From Rhizobium phaseoli (lineage in GTDB: Bacteria > Pseudomonadota > Alphaproteobacteria > Rhizobiales > Rhizobiaceae), in NCBI RefSeq assembly GCF_003985125.1, contig NZ_ML133572.1, positions 124,001 through 188,000 of the forward strand: 64,000 nucleotides of DNA, read 5' to 3'. Shown one piece after another: positions 1 to 8,401 of this stretch. The translations under genes and the position numbers were made by a program. Position 1 is the first letter of the stretch, and each line of letters begins with the position of its first letter. The notes beneath the pieces were generated by a model that worked only from the letters and a program-made list of their open reading frames with translations, was not told the origin of the DNA and ran no database searches.

Positions 1-83
1 ATCGCAACGCCGGCAAGCCGCGCGACATCGGCCATCAGCGCGCCCGATTGATCCTCGCCGACCACATCCTTGTTTTTATTCAC
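1..83 (-). CDS. LacI-family transcriptional regulator, 5' end only
   Basis: Only the first 27 codons lie in the window; the gene runs off the left edge. From a GTG start at 83 the product contains MADVARLAGVA, the first helix-turn-helix segment typical of LacI/GalR repressors. The start is chosen because AGGGAAAGAG sits about six bases upstream on the minus strand. An alternative start is the internal ATG of MADVARL. The gene is divergent from the sugar operon beginning at 306, and two LacI-type palindromes lie between them, so it probably represses that operon and itself. Family call is good; the inducer is unknown. Confidence 0.8.
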   Translation of the reverse strand, partial: MNKNKDVVGEDQSGALMADVARLAGVA

Positions 84-142
84 GTTTATCTCTTTCCCTC
101 GGATGCTTCGATTTGCAACTCTAAGACAGGCGATGGTCTATA

Positions 143-154
143 GCAAACGTTTGC
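143..154. promoter_or_regulatory. LacI-type operator 1
   Basis: GCAAACGTTTGC is a perfect 12-bp palindrome in the divergent intergenic region. It shares the GCAAACG half-site with the second operator about 59 bp away, and carries the central CG usual for LacI/GalR operators. Binding by the regulator starting at 83 is inference. Confidence 0.65.
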
Positions 155-198
155 CAAAAATCGCTTGCCAAAAAAACCAGCTTGGCTATCATCTTCCA

Positions 199-216
199 AT
201 GGCAAACGATTGCCAT
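199..216. promoter_or_regulatory. LacI-type operator 2
   Basis: ATGGCAAACGATTGCCAT is an 18-bp palindrome with one mismatched pair and a central CG. Together with the site at 143-154 it gives a two-operator arrangement between the divergent regulator and the sugar operon, which would allow repression by looping. Confidence 0.7.
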
Positions 217-305
217 TTCTTAATGCGTTGATAATCCATGACTTGTTGGATGTGGAGCTGCTGTTCCGCTGACAGATGGGTCCTGCCTCGAGAATGGGAT
301 AGATT

Positions 306-1259
306 ATGGCTACTGGCGACAGGCTGCGCTTCGGCGTCGATCTCGTGACGTTCTTTCATCCAGGCTTCTGGGGCGTCGATGACCATGATGCGATTGTCGC
401 CTATGCGCGCGCCGAACCGCGCGCCTTCTGGGACAAGATCCTCGACAGCGTCCAGGCCTCCGGCGTCACCGGCGTCGAGCTGACCTTCTCTCCCTTCAAC
501 TGGCAGGATGCGATCAAGACCTATGGTTCCGTCAACGCTTTCGCAGCCGAATTGGCAAAACGCGGTCTGACGCTCTGCAGCGGCTTCTTCGCGGAACTGG
601 AGGCGGCCGGCGACTTTGCCGAGCCCGAGGCCCAGCGCGCGCTGATCGACAAGGCGGAACGTTATGCCGACTTCCTGAAAGCCTGCGGCAGCGACATCAT
701 GGTGATCGGCGCGCCCTTGCGTCAGACACTCGGCGCCCAGCCGGTGCAATTTTTCGATTTCGACCGCGCCAAGGTGATCGCCGATTTTCTGAACCGGCTC
801 GGCGCGACCCTTTACGCCAGGGGCGTGCGGCTGGCGCTGCACACCGAAGCGCATTCGATCTTTGCAGGTGCGCGCGACGTCGACCTGATGATGATGCTGA
901 CCGACCCTGCCTATGTGCATATGTGTCCGGATACGGCCCATATTATTGTTGCCGGCTCCGACCCCGTGCAACTCGTCGATCGCCATCACGAGCGGATGAT
1001 TATCGCCCATTGGAAGGATGCGATCGGTCCGATGCCGGCCGACACCCCGATCGACAAGCACATTCACGAACGCCATCAGCCCTATTTCTGTGGTTTCGGC
1101 CTCGGGCGGGTCGACTGGCCTGCCTGGATCCGGCTGTTGCGCGACCGGGCCTATGAAGGCTGGGCGATCCTCGAACTCGATGCCGCGCCGGATCCCGTCC
1201 GCGACATCGCCAACGGGCTGACGCTCGTCCGGCAGGCGCTCCTGCCGATCTATCGCTGA
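306..1259 (+). CDS. Sugar phosphate isomerase/epimerase family TIM-barrel protein
   Basis: A 317-residue protein of the xylose isomerase-like/AP endonuclease 2 fold. Visible features are the N-terminal strand RFGVDLVTFF, acidic and histidine clusters typical of the metal site (VELTFSPF, LALHTEAHS, CPDTAHI, IIAHWKDA) and a C-terminal LELD. No signal peptide, so cytoplasmic. It is the first gene after the LacI operators and lies 57 bp before a sugar-binding protein gene, so it probably acts on the imported sugar or its oxidised derivative. With the GMC oxidoreductase downstream, a role in handling a keto-sugar is possible, but this is inference. Confidence 0.75.
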   Translation: MATGDRLRFGVDLVTFFHPGFWGVDDHDAIVAYARAEPRAFWDKILDSVQASGVTGVELTFSPFNWQDAIKTYGSVNAFAAELAKRGLTLCSGFFAELEAAGDFAEPEAQRALIDKAERYADFLKACGSDIMVIGAPLRQTLGAQPVQFFDFDRAKVIADFLNRLGATLYARGVRLALHTEAHSIFAGARDVDLMMMLTDPAYVHMCPDTAHIIVAGSDPVQLVDRHHERMIIAHWKDAIGPMPADTPIDKHIHERHQPYFCGFGLGRVDWPAWIRLLRDRAYEGWAILELDAAPDPVRDIANGLTLVRQALLPIYR

Positions 1260-1316
1260 CTTCATTCCGAAGATGACGAACGCCCCGCCAAGAGGGCATT
1301 TTCAAGAGGTGGAACA

Positions 1317-2549
1317 ATGAAAACCATGATGAAGCTTTTTCTTGCCGGCGTGGCATTCGCCGGCCTCTTCGCCGCCGCGCAGGCCGAAGACAAGCCGACG
1401 ATCGAGATGATGTCGTCCTGGACCTCGGGCGGTGAGGCAGCCGCTCTCAATGTCATCAAGACCGAGTTCGAAAAGCGCGGCGGTGTCTGGAAGGATTCCT
1501 CCATCGCCGGCTTTGGCGCGGCCGATGCCGCCTTCCAGAACCGTATCGTCGCCGGTGACGCCCCTGGCGCCAAACAGGGCGTCATCGGTCTTGCCGCCGC
1601 TGATTTCGTCAGCCAGGGCCTGTTCAATCCGATCGACGACGTCGCTGCCGCCGGCAAATGGGCCGACGCCCTGCCGAAATCGATCCATGATCTCATCTCC
1701 TATGACGGCAAGGTCTATCTTGCGCCGACCGGCGCCCATGGCGAAAGCTGGGTCTTCTATTCCAAGGAAGCCTTCGGCAAGGCCGGCATTGCAGAGGAGC
1801 CCAAGAGCTGGGACGAATTTTTCGCCGATCTCGACAAGCTGAAGGCCGCCGGCATCATCCCGGTCGCCTGGGGCGGCCAGCCTTGGCAGCAGACCAAGGT
1901 CTTCAACATGATCCTGCTCTCGCAGGTCGGGACCGACGGTTTCCTGAAGATCTATGTTGACAAGGACAAGAGCCAGGCCTCCGTCGAGGGCGTCAAGAAG
2001 ACCCTCGAAATCCTCGGCAAGCTGCGCGGATATGTCGATGCGGGGGCGGCCGGCCGCAACTGGAACGACGCGACCGCCATGCTGATCACCGCCAAAGCAG
2101 GCGTGCAGTTCATGGGCGACTGGGCCAAGGGCGAATTCACCGTCGCCGGCAAGGAACCGGGCAAGGATTATGGCTGCATGATCGCGCCGGAATCCAAGGG
2201 CATGGTCTATATCGCCGACTCCCTGTGGTTCCCGAAGACCAACAATGCGGCGACTGACAAGGCGCAGAAACTTCTCGCTGAAGTCGTCATGGATCCGGCC
2301 GTCCAGGTCGAATTCGCCCTCAAGAAGGGCGCGATTCCGATGCGCTCCGATGTCGACAAGTCGAAACTGGATGTCTGCGCGAAGAAGGGTGCCGAGCTGA
2401 TGGCCGCCGGCGCCATCGTGCCGGACCAGGCGATCGTGCTCACGCCGCAGCAGGTCGGCGCGCTCGACGATTTCGTCGACGAATATTGGAGCGGCGGATC
2501 GAACGATGCGGCGTCCGCGGCCGAAAACTTCTTCGCCATCTTCGAGTAG
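1317..2549 (+). CDS. Sugar ABC transporter substrate-binding protein (family 1)
   Basis: A 410-residue periplasmic binding protein. Residues 1-24 form a signal peptide ending AQAEDK, and the body has the family 1 extracellular sugar-binder pattern (EMMSSWTSGGEAAALN near the N-terminus, KSWDEFFADLDKLK, DWAKGEF). It delivers a sugar or oligosaccharide to the two permeases encoded downstream. A good ribosome site (AAGAGG) precedes the ATG. The gap to the permease gene, 104 bp, is filled by two strong hairpins. Substrate not determinable; alpha-glucosides or similar are plausible given the oxidoreductase in the operon. Confidence 0.9.
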   Translation: MKTMMKLFLAGVAFAGLFAAAQAEDKPTIEMMSSWTSGGEAAALNVIKTEFEKRGGVWKDSSIAGFGAADAAFQNRIVAGDAPGAKQGVIGLAAADFVSQGLFNPIDDVAAAGKWADALPKSIHDLISYDGKVYLAPTGAHGESWVFYSKEAFGKAGIAEEPKSWDEFFADLDKLKAAGIIPVAWGGQPWQQTKVFNMILLSQVGTDGFLKIYVDKDKSQASVEGVKKTLEILGKLRGYVDAGAAGRNWNDATAMLITAKAGVQFMGDWAKGEFTVAGKEPGKDYGCMIAPESKGMVYIADSLWFPKTNNAATDKAQKLLAEVVMDPAVQVEFALKKGAIPMRSDVDKSKLDVCAKKGAELMAAGAIVPDQAIVLTPQQVGALDDFVDEYWSGGSNDAASAAENFFAIFE

Positions 2550-2557
2550 GATCGTGA

Positions 2558-2623
2558 CCGTGGCGTCGGCCTGATCCCAACGCCACGGCTGCCGGCCGCT
2601 GCGCTCCACGCGGCGGCCGGCAG
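2558..2623 (+). promoter_or_regulatory. Double intercistronic hairpin after the binding-protein gene
   Basis: Two consecutive hairpins fill the gap. The first pairs CCGTGGCGT (2558-2566) with ACGCCACGG (2580-2588); the second pairs CTGCCGGCCGC (2589-2599) with GCGGCCGGCAG (2613-2623). Neither is followed by a T-tract, so they look like 3'-end stabilisers or partial attenuators rather than full terminators. Such elements are known between malE and malF of Escherichia coli, where they keep binding-protein mRNA abundant. Confidence 0.7.
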
Positions 2624-2653
2624 CCCCGCTTTCATCCGTCAACGAGCTGGCCG

Positions 2654-3541
2654 ATGTCCATCAAACGCAAGCCCAATCTTTCCGCCACCATCGCGCTACT
2701 GCCGACATGGTTCGTCGCGATCGTCGTCTTCATCGGCACCATGTCGTGGTCGATCCGGCTATCCTTCACCAATTCGACGCTGTTTCCATCCTCGACCTAT
2801 GTCGGCTTCGCGCAATATTCGAAGCTCTTCTCCTCCGCCAAGTGGCTGGCATCGCTGCAGAACGTGTTGATCTTCGGCATTCTTTACGTCGCAGGCTGCC
2901 TGCTGCTCGGCTTCCTGCTGGCGGCCGCACTCGATCGTAAGATCCGCTTCGAAAGCGCCTTCAGGACGATCTTCCTCTATCCCTACGCCATGTCCTTCGT
3001 GGTGACGGGGCTGATCTGGCAATGGATGCTCAATCCGACGCTCGGCATCCAGGCGAGCGTGCGTTCGCTCGGCTGGGAAAGCTTCGTCCTCGACTGGGTC
3101 GTCAATCGCGACATGGCGATCTATGCGCTGGTGCTTGCCGGCGTCTGGCAGGGCGCAGGGCTGGTCATGGTCATTGCGCTCGCCGGCATACGCGGCATCG
3201 AGGCCGAGCAGTGGAAAGCGGCGCGGATCGACGGCATTCCCATCTGGCGCATCTATGTCTCGATCATCCTGCCGCAGCTCGGGCCGGCGCTGGCGGCTGC
3301 CGGCATGCTGCTCGCCATGGGCGTGATCAAGACCTACGACATCGTCGTCGCCATGACCAATGGCGGCCCCGGCAATGCCACCGAGGTGCCGGCGAAATTC
3401 ATCATGGACAATCTGTTCGGGCGCCAGAACCTCGGGCTCGCCACGGCGGGCGCGACGGTTCTGGTCCTCGGCGTTGTTATCGCAGTCGCGCCGTTCCGCT
3501 ATGCGATGCACATGCGCAACCGGGCGAAGGGGGCGGCGTGA
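2654..3541 (+). CDS. Sugar ABC transporter permease (MalF-like)
   Basis: A 295-residue inner-membrane protein with about six hydrophobic segments. The first spans roughly residues 9-33. The EAA loop reads EAEQWKAARIDGIPIWRIYVS, the site where the ATPase docks. It forms the translocation pore with the next permease. Its stop codon overlaps the next start by one base (TGATG), showing translational coupling. Confidence 0.9.
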   Translation: MSIKRKPNLSATIALLPTWFVAIVVFIGTMSWSIRLSFTNSTLFPSSTYVGFAQYSKLFSSAKWLASLQNVLIFGILYVAGCLLLGFLLAAALDRKIRFESAFRTIFLYPYAMSFVVTGLIWQWMLNPTLGIQASVRSLGWESFVLDWVVNRDMAIYALVLAGVWQGAGLVMVIALAGIRGIEAEQWKAARIDGIPIWRIYVSIILPQLGPALAAAGMLLAMGVIKTYDIVVAMTNGGPGNATEVPAKFIMDNLFGRQNLGLATAGATVLVLGVVIAVAPFRYAMHMRNRAKGAA

Positions 3542-4425
3542 TGACCCAGCGCCATCCGAACGGGCCGAAGCCGTCGCAGATCACGGCGGGGCGCATCGGT
3601 CTCTACGCCTTCCTTATCGTTGCAGCACTCTTCTTCCTGCTGCCGCTCTATACGATGGCGGTGACCTCGCTGAAATCCATGGATGAAGTCCGGCTCGGGC
3701 AGATCTTCGCTTTGCCGGTAAGGCTCGACTTCTCCGCCTGGGTGACCGCATGGTCGGGCGCCTGCATGGGAACCGTCTGCGTCGGCATTCGCAGCGGCTT
3801 CTGGAATTCGGTGGCAATCACCATTCCCGCGGTCGCGATCTCGGTCTTCATCGGCGCCGTCAACGGTTATGCGCTGTCGCTCTGGCGGCCGCGCGGGGCA
3901 AATGCGCTCTTTGGCCTGCTGATGGCCGGCGGTCTCATCCCCTACCAGATCTTCCTCTATCCGATGGTTCGCGCCATGGCGAATATCGGTCTCTACAATT
4001 CGCTTGCCGGCATCATTCTCGTCCATGTCATCTTCGGCCTGCCGCTGGTGACGCTGCTCTTCCGCAACTATTTCGTCAGCGTGCCGGAGGAGCTCTGCAA
4101 GGCGGCGCGGGTCGACGGCGCCGGCTTCTGGCGCATCTTTTTCGAGATCATGCTGCCGATTGCCGTACCGATGGTGGTCGTGGTCTCGATGCTGCAATTC
4201 ACGGGTATCTGGAACGACTTCCTGCTCGGCCTCGTCTTCGCCGGGCGCGATAACCTGCCGATGACCGTGCAGCTCAACAATATCGTCAACACCACGATGG
4301 GCGAGCGCACCTACAATGTGAACATGGCAGCGACGATCCTGACCGCCATCGTCCCGCTTGCCATTTATTTCCTGTCCGGCCGCTGGTTCGTGCGCGGCAT
4401 CGCCGCCGGCGCAGTCAAGGGGTAA
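3541..4425 (+). CDS. Sugar ABC transporter permease (MalG-like)
   Basis: A 294-residue membrane protein starting MTQRHPNGPKPSQITAG. The start at 3541 is chosen because it overlaps the upstream stop (TGATG) and the first membrane helix follows directly; a longer reading in this frame runs back inside the previous gene and has no membrane character. The EAA loop reads EELCKAARVDGAGFWRIFFE, and about six membrane helices are visible. It pairs with the preceding permease. Confidence 0.9.
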   Translation: MTQRHPNGPKPSQITAGRIGLYAFLIVAALFFLLPLYTMAVTSLKSMDEVRLGQIFALPVRLDFSAWVTAWSGACMGTVCVGIRSGFWNSVAITIPAVAISVFIGAVNGYALSLWRPRGANALFGLLMAGGLIPYQIFLYPMVRAMANIGLYNSLAGIILVHVIFGLPLVTLLFRNYFVSVPEELCKAARVDGAGFWRIFFEIMLPIAVPMVVVVSMLQFTGIWNDFLLGLVFAGRDNLPMTVQLNNIVNTTMGERTYNVNMAATILTAIVPLAIYFLSGRWFVRGIAAGAVKG

Positions 4426-4432
4426 CGCTTCC

Positions 4433-5515
4433 ATGCAATCCGCCGTCTCCGTCAAGGATCTGAAGATCGCCTATGGCCACCATACGGTGATCGAAAAAAT
4501 GTCGATCGATATTGCTCCGCAGGAGTTCCTGGTGCTGCTCGGCCCTTCCGGCTGCGGCAAGTCCACGCTGCTGAATGCCATTGCCGGGCTGCAGGACATC
4601 GTTGCCGGCGAGATCTGGATCTCAGGCAAGAACGTCAGCTGGGAGGAGCCGAAGGACCGCGGCATCGGCATGGTCTTCCAGTCCTACGCGCTTTACCCGC
4701 GCATGTCGGTGCGCAAAAACCTCTCCTTCGGCCTTCGCGTCGCCGGTCTGCCGAAGGCCGAGATCGAGGCGCGTGTTGCCCGTACGGCTGCTCTCCTCCA
4801 TCTCGACACATTGCTCGACCGCCGCCCTGCCGAACTGTCAGGCGGCCAGCGCCAGCGTGTCGCCATCGGCCGGGCCTTGGTGCGCGAAGTCGATGTGTTC
4901 CTCTTCGACGAACCGCTGTCGAACCTCGACGCCAAGCTGCGCCACGAGTTGCGCGTCGAGATCAAGAAGCTGCATCAAAGCCTCGGCAATACCATGATCT
5001 ACGTGACCCACGATCAGGTCGAAGCCCTGACCCTCGCCGACCGCATCGCCATCATGCGGGACGGCGTGATCCAGCAGCTCGCCTCGCCGGCCGAGATCTA
5101 CCGTCGCCCGGCCAATCTCTTCGTCGCCGGCTTCATCGGCGCGCCGGCGATGAATTTCATCGAAGGCCGGATCGAGCGCGGCGGCGCCTCGCCGGTCTTC
5201 CGAAGCAGGGAGCTCAGCGTCGATCTTTCCGGCTATGCCTTCAGCCACGCCGCGGCGGACGGACCTGTTACATTAGGTTTTCGCCCCGAGCATCTCGTCC
5301 TCGATGGAGCCGCAAGCAGCCTGCCCACCATTCCGGGCCGGGTTTCTGTCGTCGAGCCGATGGGCTCGGATGCCGTCGTCTGGTTCGACTGGGCCGATCA
5401 AAGCCTCTCGCTCCGGCTGATGGGGGACGTGACCCTCGAGCCGGGCGATGCCGTCGTTCCCGGGCTCGATATTGCCAAGGCGTCGCTCTTCGACGCCGAC
5501 GGATCGCGGCTGTGA
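4433..5515 (+). CDS. Sugar ABC transporter ATP-binding protein (UgpC/MsmK type)
   Basis: A 360-residue ATPase beginning MQSAVSVKDLKIAYG, seven bases after the permease stop. Visible motifs are Walker A GPSGCGKST, Q-loop VFQSYALYP, signature LSGGQRQRVAIGRAL, Walker B VFLFDEPLSNLD and the H-switch THDQ. The C-terminal roughly 120 residues (NFIEGRIERGG..., TLGFRPEHL) form the TOBE/MalK-type regulatory domain usual for sugar importers. It energises the permease pair just upstream. A reading extended 25 codons upstream overlaps the permease gene and is less likely. Confidence 0.92.
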   Translation: MQSAVSVKDLKIAYGHHTVIEKMSIDIAPQEFLVLLGPSGCGKSTLLNAIAGLQDIVAGEIWISGKNVSWEEPKDRGIGMVFQSYALYPRMSVRKNLSFGLRVAGLPKAEIEARVARTAALLHLDTLLDRRPAELSGGQRQRVAIGRALVREVDVFLFDEPLSNLDAKLRHELRVEIKKLHQSLGNTMIYVTHDQVEALTLADRIAIMRDGVIQQLASPAEIYRRPANLFVAGFIGAPAMNFIEGRIERGGASPVFRSRELSVDLSGYAFSHAAADGPVTLGFRPEHLVLDGAASSLPTIPGRVSVVEPMGSDAVVWFDWADQSLSLRLMGDVTLEPGDAVVPGLDIAKASLFDADGSRL

Positions 5516-5598
5516 CGCATCATCCCTTTGTTTTCCCGCAATTCCGGACGCGCTGCTCGCCGTTTCGGGGATTGCTCCAGGACAGGATTTGAAAAGAC

Positions 5599-7251
5599 AT
5601 GTCTGAGATCGTCTATGATGCGCTGGTGATCGGTTCCGGCGCGGCGGGTTCCTTCGCGGTCAGGGAATTGACGGCATTGGGACTGTCGGTGCTGCTTCTG
5701 GAGGCCGGTCCCGCCGTCGGACCGAAGGATTTCGACCCCGCGCGCAAGAAGGCGCCGGCAAGCAGCATCAATATCTGGGAGCGTGCGCGGGCCACAATCA
5801 AGGGGCAGCCGATCCAGGCACGGGCGGCCTTTTTCACCGAGCGCTTCAGCCATTTTTTCGTCAACGACCGTAAGAACCCCTATACGACGCCGAAGGGCGA
5901 GCCCTTCCTGTGGATCCGCGGCCGACAGGGCGGCGGGCGTCTCCACAGTTTCGGCCGGGTGCTGCTGCGCTGGACCGACGACGATTTCAAGATCCGGTCG
6001 CGTACCGGAAAGGGCGTCGACTGGCCGGTTTCCTATGACGAACTCACGCCTTTCTACGACGAGGTCGAGGCCTATCTCGGGCTCTATGGCAACAAGGACG
6101 ATGTGGCGACCCTGCCGGATGGCGTCTATGCGAAGCCGGCGAGCCTGACGCCCGCCGAGCAGATCTTCAAGCAGGCAGTCGAGAGCCGCTGGCCGGAAAG
6201 GCACGTCGTCTCCTGGCGCTATATCGCGCCGGATGCCGAGCGCATGCCGCGGCCGCTGCGCGAAGCAAAGGCGACCGGCCGGCTGACCGTCCGCTACGAT
6301 GCGGTCGTCCGCCGCATTACCACGGACGAGAAAACCGGCCGCGCCACCGGCGCGGAATTCATCGACCGGAATACAAGGGAAGTATCAACGGCTAGCGCCG
6401 CAATGGTGGTGCTGTCGGCCTCGCCGATCGAGAGCGTGCGGCTGCTCCTCAATTCGGCTTCAGCCCAACATCTCGACGGCCTTGGAAACAGCTCGGGTGT
6501 CCTCGGCCGCTATTTCATGGATCAGCTTCCTTGCCTGGCCTTCGGCTCCTTTTCAAAGGCGAAAGGTTGGGCACCCGACGAATCCGCTCCGACCGACCCG
6601 TTTTATAACCCGTCGGGTGGGATCTTCATCCCCCGCTTCGGCGAGGGTGATTCCGCCCGCGGCGATTTCGACTACCAGGGCAGCGTCGGCCGGGCACCGG
6701 TCTCCGGCGACACCAACGCGCGTCTCGCCTTCTTCGGTTTCGGCCGCATGCTGCCCTATGCCGACAACCGCATCACCCTCGATGTCAGGCGCAAGGACGC
6801 TTGGAACATTCCCGTGCCGCATATCCGCTGCGTCATGCAGGCGGAGGAGCAGGCGCTGCTTCGCCGGCAGGAGGAGACGCTGATCACGATGATCCGGGAA
6901 GTCGGTGGCGAACTCGAATTCATCGGCTCGCCGACTGGCCTCAAGGAGATGGGCAAGGGCGCCTTCCCCGATGCGGACGCCTTCAGCCGTTTCATGTTCC
7001 GCACATGGTTCCGCAAGACCATGTGCATGGGCGCGGCAATTCATGAAACCGGCGGTGCGCGCATGGGTGAAAGCCCGGAGGCATCGGTGCTCAACCCTTA
7101 TAACCAGGTCTGGGATGCGCCGAATCTCATTGTCACCGACGCCAGCGCTTTCCCCGGCAGCGGCATCGCCGGCACGACGCTCACCGTCATGGCCCTGACG
7201 ATCCGCGCTTGCCGAAACCTAGTCGACCGGTACCGGGCCGGCCAGCTTTAA
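5599..7251 (+). CDS. GMC-family FAD-dependent oxidoreductase
   Basis: A 550-residue flavoprotein. The N-terminus has the dinucleotide fold VIGSGAAGSFAVRELTALG with the acidic LLLEAG end; the C-terminus has IHETGGARMG with the conserved histidine. It resembles the large subunits of gluconate or glucoside-3-dehydrogenases and would oxidise a sugar hydroxyl. At the C-terminal box where many GMC enzymes read NPTLT this protein reads GTTLT, so the usual second active-site residue (Asn or His) is not in its usual place. It lies last in the sugar ABC operon, 83 bp after the ATPase, so the imported sugar is the likely substrate. No twin-arginine or Sec signal is seen. Confidence 0.82.
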   Translation: MSEIVYDALVIGSGAAGSFAVRELTALGLSVLLLEAGPAVGPKDFDPARKKAPASSINIWERARATIKGQPIQARAAFFTERFSHFFVNDRKNPYTTPKGEPFLWIRGRQGGGRLHSFGRVLLRWTDDDFKIRSRTGKGVDWPVSYDELTPFYDEVEAYLGLYGNKDDVATLPDGVYAKPASLTPAEQIFKQAVESRWPERHVVSWRYIAPDAERMPRPLREAKATGRLTVRYDAVVRRITTDEKTGRATGAEFIDRNTREVSTASAAMVVLSASPIESVRLLLNSASAQHLDGLGNSSGVLGRYFMDQLPCLAFGSFSKAKGWAPDESAPTDPFYNPSGGIFIPRFGEGDSARGDFDYQGSVGRAPVSGDTNARLAFFGFGRMLPYADNRITLDVRRKDAWNIPVPHIRCVMQAEEQALLRRQEETLITMIREVGGELEFIGSPTGLKEMGKGAFPDADAFSRFMFRTWFRKTMCMGAAIHETGGARMGESPEASVLNPYNQVWDAPNLIVTDASAFPGSGIAGTTLTVMALTIRACRNLVDRYRAGQL

Positions 7252-7359
7252 GGCCTGCTTGGAACGAGAGACGCGGGTAACCGTTTCAGCTCGATCAGTG
7301 GTCGTCATATAACCTTCGCACTGACATGCTCCTGTCAACAAAAGCAGGAAGGAAAACCC

Positions 7360-8274
7360 ATGTCTCAGACACATCAGGACCAGCTCAACCGGATAAAGGC
7401 CGAGATCGCCGACAGCTTCGATGAGGAGCTGGAAATGCAGATGGAGGAGGACCGGCTGGACGATCTGGTCGCCGAGGGAATGTCGGAACCGGCCGAGCAG
7501 ACGCTCGAGCGAAAGATCTACTTCCGCGAACTCTTCCGGCTGCAGCACGAGCTAGTACGGCTGCAGGACTGGGTTCAGCACAAGAAGCTGAAGGTTGTGG
7601 TGCTTTTCGAAGGCCGGGATTCGGCCGGCAAGGGCGGCGCGATCAAGCGCGTCACCCAAAGGCTCAATCCGCGCGTCTGCCGCACCGTCGCGCTGCCCGC
7701 CCCGACCGAGCGGGAGCGTCATCAATGGTATTTCCAGCGTTACGTCCCGCATCTCCCGACTGCCGGCGAGATCGTGCTCTTCGACCGCAGCTGGTACAAC
7801 CGCGCCGGCGTCGAGCGGGTGATGGGCTTCTGCACCCCCGATGAACTCGAGGAGTTCTTCCGCTCGGTCCCGGAATTCGAACGCATGCTGGTCCGCTCCG
7901 GCATCGTGCTGATCAAATACTGGTTCTCGATCACCGACGAGGAGCAGGAATTCCGCTTCAAGATGCGCATTCACGATCCGCTGAAGCAGTGGAAGCTTTC
8001 ACCGATGGACATGGAAAGCCGCGTCCATTGGGAAGAGTATACCAAGGCCAAGGAAGAAATGCTGGCGCGCACGCACACCAAGGAAGCGCCTTGGTGGGTG
8101 GTGCAGGCCGTGGACAAGAAACGGGCGCGGCTGAACTGCATCGCCCATCTTCTCGAGCAGATTCCCTATGAGGATGTGCCGAAACCGGAGATCCAGCTGC
8201 CGGACCGCATCCGCCACGCCGACTACACCAGGGCGCCGGTGCCGCCTGAAATGTGCGTACCGGAGCGTTATTGA
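7360..8274 (+). CDS. ppk2: Polyphosphate kinase 2 family protein
   Basis: A 304-residue cytoplasmic kinase of the PPK2 family, which transfers phosphate between polyphosphate and nucleotides. Walker A is GRDSAGKGG (residues 85-93), and the lid/Walker B region reads IVLFDRSWYNRAGVERVMGF near residue 138. Both are characteristic of the single-domain class I type. The N-terminal 60 residues are charged and helical. The ribosome site AGGAAGGAAAA lies upstream of the ATG. It is likely a single-gene unit: neighbours are a sugar operon and a convergent aldo/keto reductase. Whether it prefers GDP or ADP cannot be read here. Confidence 0.92.
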   Translation: MSQTHQDQLNRIKAEIADSFDEELEMQMEEDRLDDLVAEGMSEPAEQTLERKIYFRELFRLQHELVRLQDWVQHKKLKVVVLFEGRDSAGKGGAIKRVTQRLNPRVCRTVALPAPTERERHQWYFQRYVPHLPTAGEIVLFDRSWYNRAGVERVMGFCTPDELEEFFRSVPEFERMLVRSGIVLIKYWFSITDEEQEFRFKMRIHDPLKQWKLSPMDMESRVHWEEYTKAKEEMLARTHTKEAPWWVVQAVDKKRARLNCIAHLLEQIPYEDVPKPEIQLPDRIRHADYTRAPVPPEMCVPERY

Positions 8275-8350
8275 AGCAATAGCCGCAACGGACTTTCACG
8301 GCCGCAGATGACGAGCGGACACCAATTCGCTGATGGTTTCGGCTATTGCT
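8275..8350. repeat. 11-bp inverted repeat with a long loop
   Basis: AGCAATAGCCG directly after the ppk2 stop (8275-8285) is the exact inverse of CGGCTATTGCT at 8340-8350, with 54 bases between. A further GCAATAGC follows near 8374. It lies between convergent genes and may help transcription end there, but no T-tract is seen. Confidence 0.4.
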
Positions 8351-8401
8351 ACACCACGTGTGAGCGTCGTTGTGGCAATAGCTCTTGGCCTTTGAATGCG
8401 A

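Noticed and set aside
3022..3540. An upstream extension of the second sugar permease
   Set aside because: It lies inside the first permease gene in another frame and reads as Arg/Ala/His-rich nonsense; the TGATG overlap gives a better start.
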